This document shows positions 1 to 5,041 of a DNA stretch of 7,102 nucleotides, piece by piece (within the stretch, counting starts at the first letter, position 1; every line of letters begins with the position of its first letter). Below the pieces are notes generated by a model. It saw only the letters and a program-made list of their open reading frames with translations, did no database searches and had not been told where the DNA came from. Position numbers and translations under genes: made by a program. The DNA comes from Caldithrix sp. (GTDB taxonomy: Bacteria; Zhuqueibacterota; Zhuqueibacteria; Oceanimicrobiales; Oceanimicrobiaceae), in assembly GCA_004357015.1 (NCBI GenBank), contig SMXE01000022.1, positions 1 through 7,102 on the forward strand. Direction: 5' to 3'.

Positions 1-877
1 CTGCTGAGCGCAAGGGTTTGCCGAAAACCATCATGCATCGGATAGTTGTCCCCGAGGCGAAAAAGAGAAGAATCAGTTTGCCGAAAGTCGGGCTTTGTGC
101 TTTAGCTCGAGCACAGTCACAGCCCCATTGATTCTCAACCAGTTCAATGGTGCGTTTATGTGCTGAGAGTTTGTGATGGTGGTCGTCGATGGTGAAAACG
201 TAGCTGCCTTTGGCATGAACGAGAATCTGCTGAAAACCAATTTGCTCGAGTGCTTCTCTCAATGGCTGAGATCCATACCATGAATCGAATGTCACCGGAT
301 AATCGGTAATCGCTATCCCACGTTGCGAAAAAAACGCGGCAATCTCGCTCATCATCTCGATAAGTAATGTCGGTTTAGAAGTATTGGCTCGACCCTGTTT
401 GCTGACCAATCTCACACATAACGGAATGACGACATCACCGACTTTGAGAGTCACGGCGAGTATGTTCTGACCCTTGAGGACTTGATGAAACCGTCCGCTA
501 TACCAGCTATAGCAGTAGGAGATGAGCTTGCCATCTCTGCCTTGTACCGTATCATCGACGCCAACAGTGATTCGCCGTCTTGATTGCGTCGCTCCACTCA
601 TCTTAGAAGTTTGTTCAAGCAACTCAGCAGCTCGGTCACACCCGATGACTAACAACAGCCGCTTCCATTGGAAAAGACTCCAACCTGACAGATGGTGGTA
701 TAAACTTGATTTCGGGACTTCTAGCACATCTGCTAACTGATTGAGGTTATACAATCCGAATAGGTGGCCGGTCAGTAGCCAGGTTAATACCTCTACCGCT
801 TCTGCCTTATTCTGACGAAAATGGGTGAAGATAAGTCCTTGAAAGAAATTTATCCATTGCTTAATTTCATGTTCCAT
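1..877 (-). CDS. IS4/IS701-like DDE transposase, C-terminus cut by window edge
   Basis: An uninterrupted frame of 292 codons starts at ATG 877-875 and is still open at base 2, so the protein continues beyond the left edge. A good Shine-Dalgarno, GGAGG at 890-886, lies 7 nt before the ATG, and an in-frame stop at 922-920 rules out a much longer start. Residues about 44-65 (NLNQLADVLEVPKSSLYHHL) look like a helix-turn-helix. VGVDDT (residues 105-110) and TFDSWYGS (196-203) match the first and second catalytic Asp motifs of RNase H-fold transposases of the IS4/IS701 kind; the third acidic residue, with its YREK-like context, would lie off the window. The enzyme would cut and join the ends of its own insertion sequence. 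No frameshift or stop is seen in the visible part, so the copy may be intact. The exact IS family is uncertain because the C-terminus and the second terminal repeat are missing. Confidence 0.85.
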   Translation of the reverse strand, partial: MEHEIKQWINFFQGLIFTHFRQNKAEAVEVLTWLLTGHLFGLYNLNQLADVLEVPKSSLYHHLSGWSLFQWKRLLLVIGCDRAAELLEQTSKMSGATQSRRRITVGVDDTVQGRDGKLISYCYSWYSGRFHQVLKGQNILAVTLKVGDVVIPLCVRLVSKQGRANTSKPTLLIEMMSEIAAFFSQRGIAITDYPVTFDSWYGSQPLREALEQIGFQQILVHAKGSYVFTIDDHHHKLSAHKRTIELVENQWGCDCARAKAQSPTFGKLILLFFASGTTIRCMMVFGKPLRSA

Positions 878-937
878 TCGATAGCCTCCATACGCTTGAG
901 ATGTTGTAAATCTTATCACCTAATTATGGCTATCGAA
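877..937 (-). repeat. Inverted repeat over the transposase start and Shine-Dalgarno
   Basis: TTCGATAGCC (877-886) and GGCTATCGAA (928-937) are perfect 10-bp inverted copies separated by 41 bases. In transposase mRNA that starts upstream of 937, the arm at 886-877 contains the last two G of the GGAGG Shine-Dalgarno and the A of the start codon, so pairing would mask initiation. IS10 and IS50 use this kind of arrangement to silence transposase translated from read-through mRNA; here it is an inference. It may equally be part of the IS terminal region. Confidence 0.6.
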
Positions 938-973
938 CGGCTAAAAAGCGAGTCGAAAATTGCTGGCGATGGC

Positions 974-1022
974 TTTGACCCGAAAATCCATTGTCGCTCT
1001 GGGCTTTTTGCCCTGGGTCAAA
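974..1022. repeat. Nested dyad, TTTGACCC/GGGTCAAA around a GGGC/GCCC hairpin
   Basis: TTTGACCC (974-981) and GGGTCAAA (1015-1022) are perfect 8-bp inverted copies. Between them GGGC (1001-1004) and GCCC (1010-1013) form a small hairpin with a TTTTT loop. No T-run follows on either strand, so a simple intrinsic terminator is not supported. It may be a subterminal structure of the adjacent IS or the end of a small non-autonomous element. Confidence 0.4.
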
Positions 1023-1164
1023 TCGCATTTTCATCCGCCCACAAACACTTATCACTGGCTCTCTCTATACTCTGGAGCCTCTTGGAAATCTCAGGAATAT
1101 GACGACGATCTTCCGTCTCAGTGTTCTGCTTTTCTCACCAGTCATTCCGACTGCTCCTTTGGAT

Positions 1165-1201
1165 GTCGATTGCTATTATCTCACATCCATGATAGCACGA
1201 C
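1165..1201 (-). other. Hairpin downstream of the lactonase gene
   Basis: GTCG plus TGCTAT (1165-1168, 1171-1176) pair with ATAGCA plus CGAC (1192-1197, 1198-1201), giving a 10-bp stem with a 2-nt bulge and a 15-nt loop. It lies about 50 bases past the stop codon of the minus-strand lactonase gene, where a 3' end structure would be expected. There is no T tract after it, so termination here is only a possibility. Confidence 0.3.
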
Positions 1202-1252
1202 CACCTCATGTATTCCAGCATTTTCTGAGGATATTCCAAGCCTAAACCCGGA

Positions 1253-2161
1253 TCAGAAGGTTTTCATCCCTTCGATCTTTAATCGTACGCGGTACACTGA
1301 TGTTCGTGCGGTGATGTAGAGCGTTTTATTATCAGAATCACCAAAAGCGCAGTTGGCGGGAAGTTCTGCTGTGACGATTGTCCCTAAGTGTTCTCCTGAC
1401 GGTGAAACAACCCATGTTCCGCCAGCCCCAGTCACATAAAGATTGCCTGCGGTATCTACCTTCATGCCATCAGGGCTTCCCTGCGCATCGATCGCCATGT
1501 CCACCAAAATCCGCCCATTTGCTAAAGTTCCGTCTTCAAGTACATCAAAAGCGCGCACATGCCGATGTGCTGTGTCATCGATGTACAAGGACTTCTCATC
1601 CGGCGAAAACGCTAGTCCATTGGGTCGATCGAAATCATCAATGAGCAGCGTAAGGGTTCCATCGGGAGCGATGCGATAGACACCTTGAAAATCGAGCTCG
1701 CGTTCCGCTTCGGACACCCCATACGGCGGATCAGTGAAATAGATGCTCCCATCAGATTTGACCACAACATCGTTAGGGCTATTGAGCCGTTTTTCATTAT
1801 ATCGTTCCGCAAGCACAGTGATTGTGCCGTCTGGCTCTGTGCGGGATACACGCCGATTGCCGTGCTCACACGCGATAAGCCTACCAGCCCGGTCATAGGT
1901 CAATCCGTTGGAGTTGCCGCTTGGCTCGCGAAACGTCTCGGTTTTTCCGTCTGGCGTCCATTTGACGATGCGGTTTGCCGGAATGTCGCTGAAAAGTAGA
2001 TAGCCATCTGAATGCCAAACGGGACCTTCTGTGAATTGAAACCCTGTCGCGATTCGCTCAGGCTCACCTGCAAGTATGTCTGCTAAATCAGCTTGACTGT
2101 CCATACAACCAAAGATGCTGAAGCTGAGACAGCCACTAACTAAAATTCCAAGTGTTTTCAT
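1253..2161 (-). CDS. SMP-30/gluconolactonase-like (SGL domain) lipoprotein
   Basis: A 302-residue protein of the SMP-30/gluconolactonase/LRE family, a six-bladed beta-propeller that hydrolyses sugar lactones or similar esters using one divalent metal. The start at 2161 is chosen because AAGGAG (2176-2171) lies 9 nt upstream and because it opens a lipoprotein signal, with positive K2, a hydrophobic stretch, and Cys19 after S-I-F-G. Family landmarks appear in order: FTEGP (43-47, metal Glu45), LNSPND (126-131, substrate-contacting Asn130), RPNGLAFSPD (179-188, metal Asn181) and SPDGMKVD (229-236, metal Asp231). By analogy with human regucalcin, Glu/Asn/Asp form the metal site, so it should be active. 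Length is normal for the family. The protein is predicted to be membrane-anchored, facing the periplasm. The frame is open to 2329, but the upstream part lacks a ribosome site and does not resemble a signal peptide. The exact substrate is unknown. Confidence 0.88.
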   Translation of the reverse strand: MKTLGILVSGCLSFSIFGCMDSQADLADILAGEPERIATGFQFTEGPVWHSDGYLLFSDIPANRIVKWTPDGKTETFREPSGNSNGLTYDRAGRLIACEHGNRRVSRTEPDGTITVLAERYNEKRLNSPNDVVVKSDGSIYFTDPPYGVSEAERELDFQGVYRIAPDGTLTLLIDDFDRPNGLAFSPDEKSLYIDDTAHRHVRAFDVLEDGTLANGRILVDMAIDAQGSPDGMKVDTAGNLYVTGAGGTWVVSPSGEHLGTIVTAELPANCAFGDSDNKTLYITARTSVYRVRLKIEGMKTF

Positions 2162-2297
2162 AGTTTGAATCTCCTTTGTAACATAAGCGGGTTTCTTTCC
2201 GCCATAGCCAATGATATAAAATTTCATTGTCAATGTGGCTGAACGATTAAAAGGATCGAAAGGTGGGAGTGAAGAAGAAAAGAACGAGAAGACAAGG

Positions 2298-2333
2298 AGG
2301 CGTGAAACGCGACGCATATCATGTCTCACGCCT
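2298..2333 (-). terminator. Possible terminator hairpin after the propeller gene
   Basis: AGGCGTGA (2298-2305) and TCACGCCT (2326-2333) are perfect 8-bp inverted copies with a 20-nt loop, starting 10 bases after the stop codon of the minus-strand propeller gene. The minus-strand sequence after the stem is pyrimidine- and T-rich (CTTGTCTTCTCGTTC then TTTTCTTCTT) but not an immediate T-run. Position and shape fit a weak or factor-assisted terminator. Confidence 0.45.
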
Positions 2334-2342
2334 GAGATTTGG

Positions 2343-3311
2343 TTACGGAGCTAACGCCATTGCACGGACTTCACCAAATTCTCGGTTCAGCTTTGTCCAT
2401 GAATTTCCATCGTCGGTGCTGCGGAAGATTTGACCACTCACGCTGTAAGCCATTAACCAGCTACTCACAGCAGGATTATGTGCAAGCGCCCAGATCGTAC
2501 TGTTTGCGGTTTCACCCAGATCGGCGCGTTCCCACGAACGTCCTAAGTCGGAGGTGTAAAAAACGCCTCCTTCACTACCGGGAGGTCCGTTTCCGGCACC
2601 GACATAAACGCGACCTGAGCCATTTGGCAGATAGATGACTCCCCGGCAATAAGCCCACGGGAACTCATTTTTGACCTCAAGTGGCGTCCAATGCTTCATA
2701 TCTGTCGTGATACACACGTCATTATTTGTCGCTGCGACGAGCGTTTTAGATTCGCCGGGGACAACCGTAAGCCCGTGAATATCAAGGCTACTTAACCCTT
2801 CACTTCCTGTCGCCCACGTTGCACCGCCATCTCTGCTGATACGCATGCCGTCGATTTCAATTCCGGCATAGACTGTCTGCTCGTCATCGGGGTCGACAAT
2901 CACCGTGGTAACACGCGGGACGAGCGGCACCCCCTCGCATTCTTCCGCAAGTTCAACATCAAGCTGCTTCCACGTATCTCCGTTATCGACCGATTTGTAC
3001 AGGGCGGACGGACAGGTACCCGCGTAAAGGGTGTCAGTGCTTTTGGGGCTGATTGCAATTGCCCAGACCTGCCGTTCGTTCATCGGGGAATCAAGGAGTT
3101 CCCATCTGTCGCCGCCGTTTTCTGTTCGGTAAATACCGGCTTCGGTTCCGGCAAAGATGATCGACGAATCGTGAGGATTCACGGCGAGCGCGCGAATATC
3201 ACCTTCAACAAACATTCCAGCGCTTGCGCGTTCCCACGAATCTCCACCATCTTTGCTACGCCAGACGCTTTGACCAATTGTTCCTGCGTAAAGTGTCGGT
3301 ATTTGAGCCAT
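2343..3311 (-). CDS. Asp-box (BNR) beta-propeller protein, VPS10/Ycf48-like
   Basis: A 322-residue protein made almost wholly of seven repeats. Six clear Asp-boxes (S-x-D-x-G-x-x-W) lie at residues 19-26, 63-70, 107-114, 159-166, 253-260 and 298-305, with a degenerate one at 202-208 (TTDMKHW). Between them are strands of the type 'aiaisP...tlyaGt', as in sortilin/VPS10, Ycf48 and xyloglucanase-like propellers. The Asp-box is a structural turn and does not imply sialidase activity; no sialidase active-site Arg triad is apparent. The start at 3311 is supported by AGGAG 9 nt upstream. No signal peptide or membrane segment is seen, so it appears cytoplasmic, which is unusual for this fold between two lipoprotein genes. 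A role as a binding scaffold is an inference; substrate and partner are unknown. Confidence 0.85.
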   Translation of the reverse strand: MAQIPTLYAGTIGQSVWRSKDGGDSWERASAGMFVEGDIRALAVNPHDSSIIFAGTEAGIYRTENGGDRWELLDSPMNERQVWAIAISPKSTDTLYAGTCPSALYKSVDNGDTWKQLDVELAEECEGVPLVPRVTTVIVDPDDEQTVYAGIEIDGMRISRDGGATWATGSEGLSSLDIHGLTVVPGESKTLVAATNNDVCITTDMKHWTPLEVKNEFPWAYCRGVIYLPNGSGRVYVGAGNGPPGSEGGVFYTSDLGRSWERADLGETANSTIWALAHNPAVSSWLMAYSVSGQIFRSTDDGNSWTKLNREFGEVRAMALAP

Positions 3312-3384
3312 AATAGTTGTCTCCTAAAAGTTAAAAGATGCAAGATCATCTAAAAGACTTCCCTGCATCCGAATCCTCGAAATC

Positions 3385-3409
3385 AAGTGCGGTAGGTTTG
3401 ACCGCACTT
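3385..3409. terminator. Dyad AAGTGCGGT-N7-ACCGCACTT, likely bidirectional terminator
   Basis: Nine-base arms (3385-3393 and 3401-3409) pair perfectly around a 7-nt loop, 42 bases past the stop of the minus-strand WG-repeat gene. The stem is strong, but the following minus-strand sequence, GATTTCG, has only a short T-run. The arm is identical to the 9-base core of the Haemophilus influenzae DNA uptake sequence, which in that genus also occurs as inverted pairs acting as terminators; no other feature of the window suggests Pasteurellaceae. Confidence 0.5.
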
Positions 3410-3416
3410 CCTCTGC

Positions 3417-3437
3417 TACTCCGGCATGGCAGGAGTA
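3417..3437. repeat. Small dyad TACTCC/GGAGTA next to the 3385-3409 hairpin
   Basis: TACTCC (3417-3422) pairs with GGAGTA (3432-3437) across a 9-nt loop in which GC and GC can add two more pairs. It lies 14 bases past the WG-repeat stop codon and just before the stronger dyad, so the two hairpins together probably form the 3' end of that transcript. Confidence 0.35.
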
Positions 3438-3451
3438 ACAGTCCAAAAAGT

Positions 3452-4438
3452 TCAGTTACCAAATTTACCTGCGCGCTCGAATTGTCTACGAATTACAAAC
3501 GAGCCAGATTTATCAATATACCCCCAAACATCTTCGATCGAGACAGCGGCGAGTCCCTTTGAGAACACATCAACCTCATCGAACCGAAAACTGATAACCA
3601 TTCGACCGGTGTCATCAATATATCCCCACCTGTTATTGTTCGCAACTGCCGCCAGCCTTTCTGAAAAATCCCGATTTTCCGAAAAGCGTATCGTTATGAC
3701 AATGTTCGCAGATTTGTCAATATAGCCCCGTCTGTTATCTTTCACAGCCACTGCCAATCCTTCTGAAAATTGGCTGACCGCTTCAAACTGCTGTGGAATA
3801 AGCATGTTCCCCGCCTCATCAACAAATCCCCACTTGTCATTGGAATTTTGACCTTCAACTTTTACCGGGGCTAATCCTTCTGAAAAAGAAAGCGCTCGCG
3901 CAAACTGTGGAGCGATGACAAAAGTTCCATTCCTGTTTATATACCCCCATTTCCCATTGCCGTTTCCAATATCTACACGCGCTAATCCATCCGAAAAAGG
4001 GAAAGCAGAGACGAATTGTTGCGAAATAATCAGCACCCCTGTTTTGTCAATATAGCCCCACAGACCGTCTATCTCAACCGGGGCTAACCCTTCCGAAAAC
4101 CATAGAGCGCTATCAAACTGAGGCGCGATGCTAGCAAACCCCTTCTTATTTGTGAATCCCCATTTATTGTTGACTTTTACTGCAGCTAATCCTTCCGAAA
4201 AAAAGCGTGCCTGCTCAAAAGTCGGGGTGATAATGACATTTCCACTTTTATCAATGTATCCCCACTGATTCTCCAACAATACGGGTGCCAACACGAACAA
4301 TGAGTCAGCAAGGCTTTCATTGACCAAGTTTGAGTCATTAGCGGAGCCATCCTTGAGCATTTCAGAATCATCGGAGTCGTCAGACCCACAACTCGAGAGC
4401 ATAACAAACCAAACAAAGAATAGCAAAGCGTATTTCAT
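3452..4438 (-). CDS. WG-repeat lipoprotein
   Basis: A 328-residue protein that opens with a classical lipoprotein signal: MKYALLFFVWFVM, then the lipobox LSSC with Cys17. An acidic Ser/Asp-rich linker follows to about residue 48. Eight WG repeats (WG_beta_rep type) fill the rest, with W-G-[YF]-[IVT]-[DN]-x-x-G cores near residues 59, 93, 127, 164, 203, 237, 270 and 304. Each is followed by a 'viapqFe.a..FseGLAaV' segment. The sixth repeat has lost its Trp (RRGYIDKSA). The protein is expected to be tethered to the envelope; the repeat is thought to be structural or binding, and no enzyme motif is visible. The ATG at 4438 is chosen over an upstream TTG (4486) because the signal peptide begins there, although its own ribosome site (GGAACAG) is weak. 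A consensus promoter lies upstream. Confidence 0.88.
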   Translation of the reverse strand: MKYALLFFVWFVMLSSCGSDDSDDSEMLKDGSANDSNLVNESLADSLFVLAPVLLENQWGYIDKSGNVIITPTFEQARFFSEGLAAVKVNNKWGFTNKKGFASIAPQFDSALWFSEGLAPVEIDGLWGYIDKTGVLIISQQFVSAFPFSDGLARVDIGNGNGKWGYINRNGTFVIAPQFARALSFSEGLAPVKVEGQNSNDKWGFVDEAGNMLIPQQFEAVSQFSEGLAVAVKDNRRGYIDKSANIVITIRFSENRDFSERLAAVANNNRWGYIDDTGRMVISFRFDEVDVFSKGLAAVSIEDVWGYIDKSGSFVIRRQFERAGKFGN

Positions 4439-4579
4439 TTCTGTTCCATGGGAATTAGATGGCAGGCAAATGCCATAATTTTGCAAAGGCTTTTAGCGTG
4501 TAGGGATGCCCTTTTGGAATAGACGCTATCGCAAAAATCCAGAGAAGACTATCACTTTTCAAGCTCCCTCCTTGAAAGG
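4439..4579 (-). promoter_or_regulatory. Leader of the WG-repeat gene with a possible short upstream frame
   Basis: The mRNA start predicted from the promoter gives a leader of about 140 nt. Almost at its 5' end is a strong Shine-Dalgarno, AAGGAGG (4573-4567), while the real gene has only a weak one. A frame starting at TTG 4562 and ending at TAA 4457-4455 would encode 35 residues and stop 16 nt before the WG-repeat ATG. This would allow translational coupling, but the TTG start lies only 4 nt from the Shine-Dalgarno, so translation of the frame is doubtful. Confidence 0.3.
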
Positions 4580-4585
4580 CATTTC

Positions 4586-4614
4586 ATTATATGAAAAATT
4601 AAAACGATTGTCAA
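4586..4614 (-). promoter_or_regulatory. Perfect sigma-70-type consensus promoter for the WG-repeat gene
   Basis: On the minus strand TTGACA (4614-4609), a 17-base spacer and TATAAT (4591-4586) match the housekeeping consensus in all twelve positions. The A/T-rich spacer adds support. Transcription should start near 4579 and read toward the WG-repeat lipoprotein. It may continue weakly into the propeller gene past the hairpins at 3385-3437. Confidence 0.8.
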
Positions 4615-4757
4615 TGGTCTTTCTCCAACTGCCGCTGACTCGGTGAAGGCCTCAATGTTAGGACGCAGGTTACCCTGTATGCCATGAACGGCTAAATAAT
4701 TCCAATTTTTTTATTCGCATAAACCGATAACTTTAACGGAAATAACGAACTTTCTTC

Positions 4758-4786
4758 TTGACTTGTAGCTTATTATCAAGTAGGAT
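4758..4786 (+). promoter_or_regulatory. Candidate promoter reading toward hisD
   Basis: TTGACT (4758-4763), 17 bases, then TAGGAT (4781-4786) match the sigma-70 consensus at five of six and four of six positions with ideal spacing. A start near 4793 would give a leader of about 250 nt before hisD containing the structured region at 4869-4981. No better promoter is seen closer to hisD. Confidence 0.45.
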
Positions 4787-4840
4787 TTTTTATCTAGCAC
4801 CTCATGTGTGGATTGTCAAGTAGAAAACCTGTCATACCCT

Positions 4841-4890
4841 CCGACATTCGTTTGCAACTCACCTTCTGGAAGCCGGCACCGACATTCGTT
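4841..4890 (+). repeat. 12-bp direct repeat CCGACATTCGTT, two copies
   Basis: Identical copies lie at 4841-4852 and 4879-4890, 38 bp apart start to start. An inverted partial copy, ACGAATGT, is at 4941-4948. The second direct copy can pair with this inverted copy, and so could the first, giving two competing foldings of the leader. Confidence 0.6.
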
Positions 4891-4981
4891 ACATTTAAGA
4901 GTTGTTGGGGCATACGCGGTTGGAAACCACGCGCATTTACACGAATGTGAGAAATCCCCGGCTTCTCAAGGTTAGAAGTCC
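4869..4981 (+). promoter_or_regulatory. Structured leader with mutually exclusive stems upstream of hisD
   Basis: The outer stem is GAAGCCGG (4869-4876) with CCGGCTTC (4958-4965). The inner stem is ACATTCGT (4882-4889) with ACGAATGT (4941-4948), and inside it GGTT/AACC makes a small hairpin near 4918-4928. A second hairpin, GGCTTCT (4960-4966) with AGAAGTC (4974-4980), reuses bases of the outer stem, so the two cannot form together. This two-state layout resembles an attenuator or riboswitch, but no T-run follows the second hairpin. Six His codons (4877, 4883, 4892, 4928, 4934, 4940) fall in one open frame through it. The alternative is the end of a lost mobile element. Confidence 0.4.
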
Positions 4982-5041
4982 ACTTTGACAGGGAGGCACT
5001 GAGTTGCCCCGAGATTCCGACGGAAAGTTAAGGAGTTTTCC

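Larger units (their letters stand above)
938..1252. other. Gene-free stretch between the IS and the lactonase gene
   Basis: I find no convincing coding sequence here; the open frames on either strand are short and lack ribosome binding sites or recognisable motifs. The stretch contains two dyads, at 974-1022 and 1165-1201. The outer boundary of the insertion sequence must lie in or just before this stretch, but it cannot be fixed because the opposite IS end is outside the window. Confidence 0.5.
4617..5041. other. Divergent gene-free region upstream of hisD
   Basis: This 425-bp stretch separates the minus-strand WG-repeat gene from hisD. It holds a plus-strand promoter candidate (4758-4786), TCAAGTAG twice (4776-4783, 4816-4823), a 12-bp direct repeat (4841-4852, 4879-4890) and a nested stem structure (4869-4981). 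A perfect minus-strand -35 hexamer TTGACA (4819-4814) has only a poor -10 (TAGATA). No ordinary gene is recognised. The 4784-4972 frame is open but has no ATG or ribosome site, and an ATG frame at 4804-4950 (48 codons) also lacks a ribosome site. Confidence 0.5.

Noticed and set aside
522..740. Plus-strand open frame inside the transposase region
   Set aside because: It lies wholly opposite the continuous transposase frame, which has catalytic motifs and a proper start, so it is a shadow.
930..1034. 34-codon minus-strand frame between the IS and the lactonase gene
   Set aside because: It has no convincing ribosome site or recognisable family and runs through the 974-1022 dyad, which better explains the sequence.
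2205..2233. TTGACA on the minus strand (2233-2228) as a lactonase promoter
   Set aside because: At 16-18 bp spacing the -10 candidates (TTGGCT, TGGCTA, GGCTAT) match poorly. The nearby TATCAT is too close to pair with this -35.
2162..2329. N-terminal extension of the lactonase frame up to 2329
   Set aside because: The extra 56 residues have no ribosome site and do not look like a signal peptide, whereas the ATG at 2161 has AAGGAG and a lipoprotein signal. The upstream part overlaps the likely terminator hairpin of the previous gene.
4841..4890. Short CRISPR-like array
   Set aside because: There are only two 12-bp copies, too short and too few for a CRISPR, with no cas genes nearby.
4911..4936. 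T-box-like GTGG...ACCGCG string
   Set aside because: It reads on the strand opposite to hisD and has six bases rather than one between GTGG and ACCGCG. It is explained by the local GGTT/AACC hairpin.
4985..5013. Promoter from TTGACA at 4985-4990 close to hisD
   Set aside because: The -10 position at 17 bp reads CCCGAG, with no usable alternative at nearby spacings.
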